DNA of 64,000 bases from Caprella mutica (taxonomy: Eukaryota; Arthropoda; Malacostraca; Amphipoda; Caprellidae). The notes beneath the pieces were generated by a model. That model was not told the origin of the DNA, did not search any database, and saw only the letters and a program-made list of their open reading frames with translations. Positions within the stretch are counted from its first letter, which is position 1. Each line of letters begins with the position of its first letter. Made by a program: the position numbers and the translations under genes. The stretch is taken from NCBI GenBank assembly GCA_947561585.1, contig CANNZV010001186.1:127521-191520 (forward strand). Direction: 5' to 3'. Positions 24,701-39,700 of this stretch are shown one piece after another.

Positions 24701-27700
24701 TTATTTCACTTGGTATCTATGATACAGACAGGTGATGGCCATACAGGTATCATGGATACCCTAACTCTAGATAGGTATCAGATGTGGTCAAACAGCCCCT
24801 TCCATACGATGCAACAGAGACATAAAAACATATTTATATGTTCCATTGTTAGGAGATATGGCTATGTAGTGAATGCATAAACCTCCAATAAAATTCTCTA
24901 AAATACACATACGGTTAACACTAGTGACTATTTATTAACACCAATGCGATGAAACACTTTGCTATATAGTATTGATAGCAATTCTTTAGAGTATATTAGA
25001 AACAATGGTGAACCTATGATGGAGCCTTGGGGAACACCTATTTTATATTTCGAAACAGTGTGAATTAAGAATGAATATAATTAATTATCAATTAATTTGA
25101 TTAGAATTTTTTTCATTAATTTCAAATTCAATATACATATACATGTACATTCGAATGAAAAATGAATTTTGAATATATATTTTTGTATTTATTTATTCAT
25201 CAATTGTTATATTCCTTTTTTATAAAAAATATAATTAGTCAATTTGAACAATAGAATAATTTCAATTACTGACGCCTGTTTTGGAAAAGAATCCCAATAT
25301 CGCTGACGTCAAAAGGAAATTAAATACAAGGGACTGGAAGAAGCAGTCAGAAAGGAAATTTGTCTTCCATTCACTCTAGACAGCTTCCGGGTAGAGCCCA
25401 GTTGGAGAATGTCCATAAACAAATAAAACAATTTCAATAACTCTAACTCTAATAACATTTAAAAAGAAATTATACAAAAAATTAAATCAAAAAAATTAAA
25501 ATTGACAAAAAAAATTAAAATTGACAAAAAAAATTAAAATTGACAAAAAAAATTAAAATTGACAAAAAAAATTAGATTTGACAAAAAAAATTAAACACAT
25601 ATTTAATAATTCATTATTGATGATATAGAATGATAAATTTCCTTTAACTCTGTGATAGATGTTAGTCAACAACATGACGATAGTGTACGTCTCTCAGTGC
25701 CGTAATTAGATACCTGTCACCTGGTGTCACATCAGTGACTGAAATATCGGTGAGTGAGTCTAAATAAAGTGACACAAAATATTAGATGTGAATGTTTGGA
25801 TGATGTAGGAGAGATAAGTAATGAGGTAGAATTTATAAAACTAAGGGTAATTATATTGTTATTTCATAGAAATATTCCAACAAATTCAAGAAAGTTCTTT
25901 TTACAAAAATATCTATAATAAATAATAAACACTAATGATATTATGACTGTATTTTATCAATTATCAATTTTATTTCTACCTTCATTCCACTTTTCCATCA
26001 ATAGCATTAATTGCATGTACTTCAATCGTACACTAATATGCAAAGCCAGAGAGTTAAAGTGAAATTAACTAAATTAAAGAGCAATTATGATGCTATCTAC
26101 AGCGCCAGTTTGTAGGCAACACCCAAACTGATATCTTTTTCCCCTATCAAATTAACCTCACTTATAATTACCGTTCATATTAGCAACCGACTCCAAAAAA
26201 CACAAAGAAAAAACGTAGGGAATAGTGTGAGGAAACAGCTTTTCAATTTGACCAATCATGGTTTGTATATTGACGTCATTTCCTAGTGACGTCACAATAT
26301 GAATTTGCCGCTTTCGATGACATACAGGGTGACCCTCAAAAAAGTGCACCCAAGTTTGAATTAATATAAATATCGTACACGTACAATCTTAAGCAATGAC
26401 AGTGGTAGAATGAATACATGAAAAAAAATATGATTTTTTAAATTTACTTCAACTCATTTTTTAACTACTTATAAATAAAATATTTATAATAATTATAAGT
26501 TGGGTACACTTTTTTGTGGGTCATTCTGGCATTTTGTCCGTTAGGCATTTTGTCCATTAGGCATTTTGTCCATTAGGCATTTTGTCCGTTAGGCATTTTG
26601 TCCATTAGGCATTTTGTCCGTTAGGCATTTTGTCCGCTAGGCATTTTGTCCGTTAGGCATTTTGTCCGTTAGTCATTTTGTCCGTTAGGCATTTTGTCCA
26701 TTAGGCATTTTGTCCATTAGGCATTTTGTCCGTTAGGCATTTTGTCCATTAGGCCTGTTGTCCATTAGGCATTTAGTCCATTAGGCATTTTGTCCGTTTG
26801 GCATTTTTTCCGTTAGGCATTTTGTCCGCTAGGCATTTTGTCCGTTAGGCATTTTGTCCGTTAGGCATTTTGTCCGTTAGGCATTTTGTCCATTAGGCAT
26901 TTTGTCCGTTAGTCATTTTGTCCATTAGGCCTGTTGTCCACTAGGCATTTTATCCAATAGGCATTTTGTCCATTAGGCATTTTGTCCGTTTGGCATTTTT
27001 TCCGTTAGGCGTTTTGTCCCTGTATGCTTTCAAACTAACCAATCACAATTCACATTTTCCAGCCAAGTGTGACGTCACAATTAAGAGAATTGTAACTTTC
27101 ACTGTTCATATTTTATAGAAGCTTTGATATTTTCAAAAATAATTTATTTTTACTTAGTAGCTAAGTATGACGTCACAACTAACTAAATAATATTTCTACG
27201 TAATAATTCATTTCAAACCGACCAATCACAGCTCATTTTTTATTAAAGCTTCATGAGATAATATTTGTAATTGACCAATCACAGCTGCTATTTTCTCAAA
27301 CTAATGCTCTCTAACTGACCAATCGCAGGGCTTACTTTTCCTAGTTAAGTATGACGTCACAATCTAAAATTGCAGCTCTATGGATTTATCTTTCCTAATT
27401 GACCAATCACAACGCTTCTATTTTCTAGCAAAGTATGACGTCACATCTAATTTCAACTGACCAATCACAGTTCATAATTTCGGTTTCCTAATGACGTCGC
27501 ATGACAATAGTTTGAAACTATAACAAATGAAGTAAATTTATATACACATCCATGAATAGTGTATGTAATTTATTCATTGTTCGCATACACCTTAACTTTA
27601 TTTAGCTTCATGAAATTAGTTCTGCATGACGTCACGCGTCCCTCATTGCCACATGTTGCCAATTAAAAGAGTCCCTTCTGCTTAGATTATTAAGATTTAT

Positions 27701-30700
27701 TTAATATGAAATGATTTAGCTGTGATATAATTACATAACTGATTATTCACGGAAAGAATGCCATTTCATTATCAAAAATATCTATCAAAGAGTCATTTTT
27801 TGCAGTAGATCTAAACTACGAAAACCAAATTTAATATAAGATAGTGAGTTAAATTAAGTGCATCTACTATAATTAAATGGAAAGTAAAATATACAACAGT
27901 TGAACTAAGCGTAAATAATGAAAGTTGTATCTGTGAATATACTTCCATTATTAATATAATTATAGGCAAAAATTTGGACCATAACGATTAAAAATGAACT
28001 AGTTAGTAACCACAAAACATATTATTTCAAGTAGCAATCAATGCAATTTATGGTTTTTCCAGTCACAACGCAGTCATGTCAAATAATTGGAGTAATTTCG
28101 ATCAGCTGATTACCATACCCTATATACTATATAGTCATTATATCCTACCCTAATCTGCTCACAAATAGTTACCCAAATCTTTCACAATAGTTACCGTAAG
28201 GGGCCGTACACACGTAGAGTTTTTTAAGTCTTTCCACCAGACTTTTTGCTAAGCTGCTCCTATTTTTCCCACGAGAAAATAAGAAAAAACTATATAATTA
28301 TTATTTATTTCAGTTGGTATCCATGATACCTGCAGGAATCACGGATGCCAACTGAAATAAATGATAATCATATCCCTTTTTCTTATATTCTCGTGGGAAA
28401 AGTCTGGTGGAAAGATTTAAAAAACCCGACGTGTGTACGGCCCTTAAGCGTTTGCACGAATTTTTTCCATAGTCTGCGTAAAATATTCCTTAGTGCAGTC
28501 TATCACATCCCTATAAATGCCCTTTAATTCTCTTGAATATGGAGTGGGTTACCAATCACTCCACCACTTAATAATCACGCCTATAATAACTCTAATAATC
28601 ACGCCTATAATAACTCTCTCCATCCATAAGGAAAGCAAACATCAATTTACCGAGATGTTATCGACCTTTTTGGTATTATCTTACAGGGAGGAAATCTTAC
28701 GTTAGGATGTATTGATGCAATGAAGTAATGTGATGATTGCTGCGGATAAATATCATCGATAAAGATTACCTAACTCTACTCTTACATCATTACTACATTT
28801 TCATTAATAGTAGTTATGCGTATAAATAATTATTTGAAACTAAATATAAGCAAGGGTTAATCTTTTCCATTTCTCATAGTATGAATCTTACTCTCAAAAT
28901 AAATCTATTTTTTGAAGCGTGCCATTTTGTTCACCAAAATAAGTCCATTTTTTAAAGCATGCCATTTCACTCACCAAAATAAGTCCAGTTTTCAAAGCAT
29001 GCCATTTCACTCACCAAAATAAGTCCAGTTTTCAAAGCATGCCATTCCACTCACCAAAATGAGTCCAGTTTTCAAAGCATGCCATTTCACTCACCAAAAT
29101 GAGTCCAGTTTTCAAAGCATGCCATTTCACTCACCAAAATAAGTCCAGTTTTCAAAGCATGTCATTTCACTCACCAAAATAAGTCCATTTTTCAAAGCAT
29201 GCCATTCCACTCACCAAAATAAGTTCACTTTTCGAAGCATGCCATTCCACTCACCAAAATAAGTCCAGTTTTCAAATCATGCCATTCCACTCACCAAGAT
29301 AACTCCTGCTCTGCTCACTACAGTTGCTCCAAACCATTGGTCTTTTTTGTCATCTAAAGCCACTCCGCTTGCCCAAGTGTTATCTGAAGAAAGAAAAATA
29401 ATAACCATATCATTAATTCATCAGTAAACTAGGATATGCTCAAAAATAGCGAACGATTCAACATATACCTCGTTAATTGATATCTGCAAGTACATCTTCC
29501 AACATAAGTATAAGACCCATTCTAAATATACCAGCAAATAAAACGTCGCGTTTACACCGCCTAGTATAGATTGAATTTTAAGAATCGTAAACTGGGCGGT
29601 GAAAACGTGTCGTCTTATTTGCTAGTACAGAATGGACCTAAGATAAAATAACGACTAAAATCTTTCTTTCTTATACTTATGATGTAAAATGCAACTATTC
29701 GATTATTCGTAACTTCCCTAGGAAAAGAATCTAGCTGTCTTCACCTTGCGAGTCCGAGGGTAGAACATCACAAGAACCTGGAGTTACTGTGGAGCATCTG
29801 AACACTGAACCGGGCCTTATGATGATGGAGGAAGAGTCATTGTTCTTCGGGGCTCCGATAACTACCCTGTAAAAAAATAGGATAAATGTTTCAATTACCA
29901 AGCGAGAATTATAATAACTATAGGATATTTTTTACTGAAACGCTTCAAAATATTAAATTGTATTCCTAGTAGTGAGATCAAGAAAAGAGTATCTAGGGTT
30001 TTTTTTTTGTTCTTTCTAAAATTAATTTATTTTATTGTTCATATTTTGTAGCAATTATTATAATATTAACCAATCTAGATTTGCATTCACTAACGTTAAA
30101 TACCTATGGCTACAACATGACATTGTAAAATCATAGAAATCATTGTATAAAATGTTTAACAAATGAAACACTATAGTTATTCATGAATTAGGAAAAACAA
30201 ACAATGGGATGATATTAGCTAAACTATCTACCACCCAGAGGTGGAGTTATAGTGGGGCCATAGAAGAACTCTTCTATAGCCCCACCATAACTTTCCTCCT
30301 TTAGATGAGTGGCAAAGATCATAAGGCCACCAAATCACTGTAATTGACGTGACTTTCACCCTTACAGCTGCTGATTTCCATCAGTACGCAGGAGATGACC
30401 CATCAATTGACCAGACATAATAACTTGGGTGTAACCTCGTGTATAACTCACAGGAGTCTGTACTAAGCCTTACGGAACACACACAGACAGTGCTATTCCT
30501 ACCTAAACAGTGGTGTCTTTAAGGGAGGGGCATACGTACACTTACATGATTAAGAAATTAAAATGCGAAAATTGCATCCGAGTTTATGATTAAGATAACG
30601 AAATGAGAAAACTGCGATTGACAGACATTGCTAATTGTGTGATGGATTGGGAAAGAACTTAGGTAATTGTAAGCTGAATTACAAGCAGGCATTGGTAATT

Positions 30701-33700
30701 GTTTTAACATTTGTAGTTGTAAGCGGACTTACAAGCAGGTATTCGTAAATTTAAGCTGACCTACAAGTAGGTATTGGTACCTTTTTGTAATTGTAAATGT
30801 AATGATAGTTGGAGTGGCAATTGTAACCGAGTCATTAATAGGCATTGGAATTTTTAACTTAAAATCGGTTACAAAATAAAAATTAAATTCACAGGAAACA
30901 GTTAAAACAACACCAATAGTGGAGGGTACATTTTCTTTCAGTTCGACTAACAAAATAATATAAAAAGCTAGTTAAATTTATATCATATTACTAACTACCT
31001 ACACTAACTACACACACGTCTTTTACTAACATAAATCACTTGAAAGGTCGTACACACGTAGGGTTTTTGAAGTCTTTCCACCAGACTTTTTGCTAAGCTC
31101 CTCCTACTTTTCCACGAGAATATATGAAAAAGCGATAAAATAATTGTTATAAATTTAAGTTGGTATCCATGACACCTGCAGGTATCATGGATACCAACTA
31201 AAATTAATAATAATTATATCATTTTTTCTTATATTCAAGTGGAAAAAGTAGGAGGAGCTTAGCAAAAAGTCTGGTGGAAAGACTTAAAAAAACCTAACGT
31301 ATGTACGGGTCCTTAAGAGGCATTGTCGTTATAAATTTATTTTCTACCGACACTTTAAAGTGGCAAACCAATTGCTACTCCTAGTAGTGACTGTACAGCT
31401 GTTTCAGAAGTCTTGGGGATATTGATTCCAATACTATTAGAGCTATATGGAAATCATTACCAATACAAAAACTTATATAATTTATCTTTAAAAGGATACC
31501 ATCTTACTACCAATGATAGTCCAGTAGGTACAGTAGAACTCCTATATAGTGGAGTCCTCTATAGTGAATATTGAGTCCTGAGTAAGAGAACTATCCTTTA
31601 TAATGAACAAATTTTCTCTAGTTAAGAAAATTTGTTAGTTCTCTCATTCAGGACTCCACATTCACTATAGAGGACTCCACTATATAGGAGTTCTACCGTA
31701 TGAGGACTAGAAATGTCACCAACACTTCAGCAACACAAAGTATATTGGAGTGTTATAATAGCAAGCCCTAAATAAATAAATAAGAGGTTTAGCAGGTATT
31801 ATATAGCTAAATCAGCTTATTTAAATAATGTATATTTACAGTATCATAATTCGAAGAAGTATTTGTTTCATGAATTATTCAATATATCAGTAAAACAAAA
31901 ATTTTGATCAAAATAAGTGAATATTTATTATGGTGACAGATACACGATAGTCTGAACCTGTTAAAATATCTAGTTTAAATGTAAAATTATACATTGTTTT
32001 CTGATAGGATCGAGAATATGGAAATGAAAAGATCACAGTCGGCTTTTCACATATAATCTAAAAATACATTATTAAACTATATTATTTAAATGGTAACATT
32101 GTTTTTAGAATACCTATCCTAAGTGAAGCTGGTTAACATTTTTCTGTTCCCAAATTACTAGTTCCGATGATAGATTGCATAGATAGAATATATGACTGGC
32201 TAAATTGATTACCAGGTACTTTGAAGTATGATCGTAAGTATGATAATTATGTTGACATATTTTACAGAGTAGGTGCGATAGAAATCATACATTATGCTGA
32301 TTATATGTACCTGCCATGTAGGATATAGTATCTCACACTGTCGGTTAAGAATAACTAAGTTTATATTCAATTAGATTCTATTTGGTACCATTGGATATTA
32401 TTTCATATGGTTTGGGTATTCAGTTTTACGTATGATATATGATAGATATATGAATATATACAAGGGGTGTACAATAAAAGAAGGACTTTGCAGTTCTTTC
32501 GTGGAATCAACATTTGTGCAAAATATCTATGACGCCCTTTCATTTAATAAATATTTTAATTGAACAAAAAAAATCATTAAAATATCTCTTTAATACGCTC
32601 AATGATTATGTAATTAAACTGTTGAAAATACGATATGCACGGTTAGGTTTTTTTAGTTATGGTGAAGCCATAGATGTTGAAGCTAGGACACCCTTAACTA
32701 TAATCTCCCATAGCCCCACTATAACTTCTTCCCTATACTACAAGGGTTACTTCCATATATAAGACATAGAGTATGATATATAGGTTAAGGAGCAGAGCTA
32801 TCGATCCACAGGTAGCCCATAGGGGTAGTTCACCACCTACACAGGTACCATCTGAACCTTTGGACCATGCACCTTCACAGTCACAGGTGACGTGAACTTT
32901 CTAATAGATTTTATCAAGTGGTCAGATAGATATCGGTCCAATAGAAATAACTCGAAAAAAATACGAACTACAAATTTTTATTAAAAATCAATGTGAATTA
33001 AGGTGAGTTTCAAGTTATTGAAATGTTATACATTTTCGGTACTATAAGTAAAATTCTAACTGGTATATTAATTCGTATCTCTGATACCTGAAGGTATCTT
33101 GGATACCAATTAAAATAACCGAGATGAATATTATATCTTCTTTCTTTATGTTCGAAATATGAAACATCGAAAATATGAAACATCGAAAATATGAAACATC
33201 GAAAATATGAAACATCGAAAATATGAAACATCGAAAATATGAAACATCGAAAATATGAAACATCGAAAATATGAAACATCGAAAATATGAAACTGTTCGA
33301 TAACCTTCAAATATATAGTATTTTTTTATTAATCTGCATTATATGCATTACATATTTGTACCATAGATATATGCATTAATTAATCATACTTAGTGCTTAG
33401 TATATTCAAAGGCAGTGGATACAATTTTCATTTTCGATGTACACACTATATGTATAGTAAGTACACACTATATGTATAGTAAGTACACACTATATGTATA
33501 GTAAGTACACACTATATGTATAGTAAGTACACACTATATGTATAGTAAGTACACACTATATGTATAGTAAGTACACACTATATGTATAGTAAGTACACAC
33601 TATATGTATAGTAAGTACACACTATATGTATAGTAAGTACACACTATATGTATAGTAAGTACACACTATATGTATAGTAAGTACACACTATATGTATAGT

Positions 33701-36700
33701 AAGTACACACTATATGTATAGTAAGTACACACTATATGTATAGTAAGTACACACTATATGTATAGTAAGTATATAGTAAGTACACACTATATGTATAGTA
33801 AGTACACACTATATGTATAGTAAGTATATAGTAAGTACACACTATATGTATAGTAAGTATATAGTAAGTACACACTATATGTATAGTAGCACATCTAACC
33901 TTTCTCTGTGCTGATTGCTATAGAGGGAGCCATGGCCCTAATCCAGCCCTAACCCGGAAGAAAGGGGCCCAGGGGGGGGGGGAATAAAGGATAATGGTTA
34001 GAGGATTCCAGGTCATGTTTCTACACATGTCTTATCAGTCTGTCTGAGGACATGTTTGGGACACAGTTTGACATGTTAGAAGTTATTACTAATGATATTG
34101 ATAGAAATAATAAGAAAAGAGTAAGAAGGTAATATTTTCTTCACAAATATCATCTCATCGCTACCTTCTTAATCTTCTATGGCCCCACCATACCTACCCC
34201 TCTCAATCTTCTATGGCCCCACCATACCTTCCCCTCTCAATCTTCTATGGCCCCACCATAACTTCCCCTCTCAATCTTCTATGGCCCCACCATAACTTCC
34301 CCTCTCAATCTTCTATGGCCCCACCATACCTTCCCCTCTCAATCTTCTATGGCCCCACCATACCTCTTCCCTACACCAGCTAATTAGAAGGCAAGTAATG
34401 AGCTTTTGACTGATTGAGCTATTAGTCATATTATGCTCATGGAGGGAGAAAAGCTATCGTGTCCTAATGTAGGGGGCGAATGATGGGCACAAGTAAAAAT
34501 AGATGTGAAGAAATTGAGGGAAATGAAGAGGTATAAACCTGCTAAACAATCAGTCACTGTATCACTACAGTCACTGTATCACTTCAGTCAGTGTATCACT
34601 TCAGTCACTGTATCACTTCAGTCACTGTATCACTTCAGTCACTGTATCACTACAGTCACTGTATCACTACAGTCACTGTATCACTTCACTGTTTATCACT
34701 TTTTTCCACATCCATAAAATACGTTAATTAATTAGTACTCACACTTTATTTATTGCATCCCATGCCTCGTACAGTGACGTACAGTGACTCACAATGACTC
34801 ACTGTGATCACTGTCGTTAGTTATAGTCACTGTACTCTCTGTTGAAATGACGTAAGAAAAAAGTAACATCTATTCAATTTATTTCACCCACCCCTTGTTT
34901 CAAACAAAGATGTGTACTATTATCTTTAACAAAAAATTAAAAACTTTATTCATATATATTCTGAACCAGTCCTCATTTTATATTTATCGGTAATGTAGTC
35001 CTATCGGTAATGTAGTCCTATCGGTAATGTAGTCCTATCGGTAATGTAGTCCCATCGGGAATGTAGTCCCATCGGGAATGTAGTCCTATCGGTAATGTAG
35101 TCCTATCGGTAATGTAGTTCTATCGGTAATGTAGTCCTATCGGTAATGTAGTCCTATCGGTAATGTAGTCCTATCGGTAATGTAGTCCTATCGGTAATGT
35201 AGTCCTATCGGTAATGTAGTCCTATCGGTAATGTAGTCCTATCGGTAACATAGTCCTATCGGTTACATAGTCCTATCGGTAATGTAGTCCTATCGGTAAC
35301 ATAGTCCTATCGGTTACATAGTCCTATCGGTAACATAGTCCTATCGGTAACATAGTCCTATCGGTTACATAGTCCTATCGGTTACATAGTCCTATCGGTT
35401 ACATAGTCCTATCGGTAACATAGTCCTATCGGTAACATAGTCCTATCGGTAACATAGTCCTATCGGTAACATAGTCCTATCGGTTACATAGTCCTATCGG
35501 TAACATAGTCCTATCGGTTACATAGTCCTATCGGTAACATAGTCCTATCGGTTACATAGTCCTATCGGTTACGTAGTCCTATCGGTAATATAGTCCTATC
35601 GGTTACATAGTCCTATCGGTAACATAGTCCTATCGGTAACGTAGTCCTATCGATAACACGTTTTTCACCCTCTATTACCTCAGTAAATGTTTGTTTGTGT
35701 CATAATATCATATCCTTTAATTTCCTCACTAGTTACCTAGCGGCTAGTAAGTTTTTAAAGTTTAATCCTACGTCCTTAGGAGAACAAACAGAGTAATTAG
35801 GTAACGCTACACTGAACATATGTAGGTACGTTACGAGTTGCCGACAGTTACGCATTTTCGTTATTGTGAAAAGTTATAGAATAATCAAAATTTTATTAGT
35901 TGTTTCAATTGGTATCCAGGATACCTGTAGGTATCATGGATGTAGGTATCAGGTATTTTAGGACTTTTTGTGTACCATGTGAAAGTAGAGCTTTATAATT
36001 TATAATATTTACAACATTGAAACTAACTTCAAAATAATCATTTAAGGAACCTATATTTCTAGAACAAAAATATATGTAATTAATATTAATTTAAGTAATT
36101 TTGATTCTGTTTTATTAAATTTTAATTAGTTTACTTGATTTAAAGGCTACAATTTCTTTGTCGATGTTTCCCTTAATAATCTAAAGCTCGTACATCGGAC
36201 AGTATACATGAGAAAAAGGTCGCTATACGTATCTTATGGGCGCTATACGAGCAGGTAATTGGTTCAGTTGGGGATTTAAATTTTGTAAGTTTTTAACGGC
36301 ATTTAAAAGAAACCATAATGAAGGTAAAGAATCTCAGATTATTATTAAAGGAAAATTTTAATGAATTTTTTTAAATATTTATATAACTTACATATATGAA
36401 TATACAAAATAATAAGGCACGTATAACTGTCGCTTAAAGTACTATAAAATATGATTAAAAAGAGTGACATTCTTTAACTTCACTTACATGGATATCTATG
36501 TACCTACATGCAAACTAATACACGTACGTATAGTTTAAATAATCGGGTAACAAGATCAAATTACTGAAAAAATTGTAATACTTGCATGGTAGACGAATAA
36601 AATATTTGTTAAACTGTATAATTTAAAGAGGTCGTTGTAGGAGCTGCATGTACGGTAGAACGGACAATTTTCGTCTTTTGTAAGAGATATTCGATTAAAA

Positions 36701-39700
36701 GATCGTCCGCTGTACGAGCTTTACCGGTACGCCAGTACATCTACCAGACTACATTCAAACTGTAGCCTTTAAATGGGCGGTTTAATTAATTAGAAGGCTT
36801 ATCGCAGGCCATTAGACGCTACCTTACTCGACTGCAAAGGGAATATTAGAGCCACTTTCTGCTGTTATTTATTGCCGCTAATGCATTATAATATACACTT
36901 TATCTGATATATTGTAGCAGTCGATAGTTAGGGGTAACTAAGACATAGGGTAGAGCCAACGCTACTTCTCTACCCTAAATGAAGGCATATCTCACCTTTG
37001 GGGTAACTCTTGTATATCGATAGGGTAAAATTATTGCTCTTTTTTGTTTCAAATAAAGACATATATCACCAAGCCATTTAGACGGTTTCTCTTATCTTGT
37101 TCTTCATGTTAACACTCTAGGTAGTTTATTATTTCGTGTTAGTTATCGAGATATATGTTTAAATGCTATCTAAAATGTATATATTGATTTGTTAGTTATT
37201 TATATGTTTAAAATGCTATCTAAAATGTGTATATTGATTTGTTAGTTATTTATATGTTTTAATGCTATGTAAAATGTATATATTGATTTGTTAGTTATTT
37301 ATATGTTTAAATGCTATCTAAAATGTGTATATTGGGTAGTTAGACAGATTAAGAAAATTTAATAATTACGTAATATGTATTTCATAATTATTGTATTGAA
37401 AGTTTTAACTATAATTAAATTTGTAATTTTTATTATTTAATTGATAAGGTAGTTACCCACAATAAGATAGTTACCCACAATAAGGTAGTTACCCACAATA
37501 AGGTAGTTACCCACAATAAGGTAGTTACCCACAATAAGGTAGTTACCCACAATAAGGTAGTTACCCACAATAAGGTAGTTACCCACAATAAGGTAGTTAC
37601 CCACAATAAGGTAGTTACCCACAATAAGGTAGTTACCCACAAAAAGGTAGTTACCCACAATAAGGTAGTTACCGACAAAAAGGTAGTAACCCACAATAAG
37701 GTAGTTACCCACAATAAGGTAGTTACCCACAATAAGGTAGTTACCCACAATAAGGTAGTTATCCACAATAAGGTAGTTACCCACAATAAGGTAGTTATCC
37801 ACAATAAGGTACTTACCTACAATAAGGTAGTTACCCACAATAAGGTAGTTATCCACAATGAGGTAGTTATCCACAATAAGGTAGTTAACCACAATAAGGT
37901 AGTTACCCACAATAAGGTAGTTACCCACAACAAGGTAGTTACCCACAACAAGGTAGTTACCCACAACAAGGTAGTTACCCACAACAAGGTAGTTACCCAC
38001 AACAAGGTAGTTACCCACAACAAGGTAGTTACCCACAATAAGGTAGTTACCCACAATAAGGTAGTTACCCACAATAAGGTAGTTACCCACAATAAGGTAG
38101 TTACCCACAATAAGGTAGTTACCCACAATAAGGTAGTTACCCACAATAAGGTAGTTACTCACAATAAGGTAGTTACCCACAAAAAGGTAGTTATCCACAA
38201 TAAGGTAGTTATCCACAGTAAGGTAGTTAGCCACAATAAGGTAGTTACCCACAATAAGGTAGTTACCCACAATAAGGTAGTTACCCACAATAAGGTAGTT
38301 ACCCACAATAAGGTAGTTACCCACAATAAGGTAGTTACCCACAATAAGGTAGTTACTCACAATAAGGTAGTTACCCACAAAAAGGTAGTTATCCACAATA
38401 AGGTAGTTAACCACAATATGGTAGTTACCCACAATAAGGTAGTTACCCACAATAAGGTAGTTACCCACAATAAGGTAGTTACCCACAATAAGGTAGTTAC
38501 CCACAATAAGGTAGTTACTCACAATAAGGTAGTTACCCACAATAAGGTAGTTATCCACAATAAGGTAGTTATCCACAATAAGGTAGTTATCCACAATAAG
38601 GTAGTTAACCACAATAAGGTAGTTACCCACAATAAGGTAGTTACCCACAATAAGGTAGTTACCCACAATAAGGTAGTTACCCACAATAAGGTAGTTACCC
38701 ACAATAAGGTAGTTATCCACAATAAGGTAGTTACCCACAATAAGGTAGTTACCCACAATAAGGTAGTTACCCACAATAAGGTAGTTACCCACAATAAGGT
38801 AGTTACCCACAATAAGGTAGTTATCCACAATAAGGTAGTTATCCACAATAAGGTAGTTAACCACAATAAGGTAGTTACCCACAATAAGGTAGTTACCCAC
38901 AATAAGGTAGTTACCCACAATAAGGTAGTTACCCACAATAAGGTAGTTATCCACAATAAGGTAGTTATCCACAATAAGGTAGTTAACCACAATAAGGTAG
39001 TTACCCACAATAAGGTAGTTACCCACAATAAGGTAGTTACCCACAATAAGGTAGTTACCCACAATAAGGTAGTTACCCACAATAAGGTAGTTACTCACAA
39101 TAAGGTAGTAACCCACAATAAGGTAGTAACCCACAATAAGGTAGTTACCCACAATAAGGTAGTTACCCACAATAAGGTAGTAACCCACAAAAAGGTAGTT
39201 ACCCACAATAAGGTAATTACACAATAAGGTAAATTAATATTTTTGCATACAGTTTATTGTCTAAAATGTGTACTATAATTAAAATGTGTACTATAATTAA
39301 AATGTGTACTATAATTTTCAAATACTATAATTTTCAAATACTATAATCTTTTGATAATTATAAAGGAAAATAATAGTTATTTGCACATAGCTATGGGTGA
39401 TAATTAAAAAAAATGAAGAGTTTTATCTAGAAAATAATTTTTTTTATCAGTTTGTATGAATCGGGTTTGCAGAGTGTTAGATAGCACTGTGTAATAATAA
39501 GAATTTATATATTGTTTTTTCTTATATGTCCGAAGATGTAGTACTGACCGATAATTCGTAATTACCCTAGAGTTAATTATAACCTTCTCCATTTATTTTA
39601 TTTTGCATTTTTAAATTGTCTGCAAAATAGGAAAGTTAGAAAAAGAAACCGTAACTAATTTCTAAATTACTAATATTCTAATTTGGCTAATAATTCATAA

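Larger units (their letters stand above)
22966..28917 (-). other. Intron 3 (with the exon 3 donor array it spans 22966-29294)
   Basis: Contains J2, F3, C1, a reverse-transcriptase relic, F4, two minisatellites, a CRE/CCAAT motif field and MITE A8, listed separately. 23040-23475, 25640-26200 and 27680-28190 are AT-rich without identifiable features. Confidence 0.8.

Noticed and set aside
28918..29294. CRISPR-like array of regularly spaced units
   Set aside because: Units are contiguous tandem copies without unique spacers, in a eukaryotic intron; same reasoning applies to every other array here.
32514..32762. 82-codon plus-strand frame
   Set aside because: AT-rich composition, no motif, and overlaps decayed element I words.
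37437..39224. 595-codon open frame and several overlapping frames over the 18-bp array
   Set aside because: The frames consist only of the repeat translated (for example NYLIVG repeats) on both strands; period 18 guarantees openness. No splice or start context.
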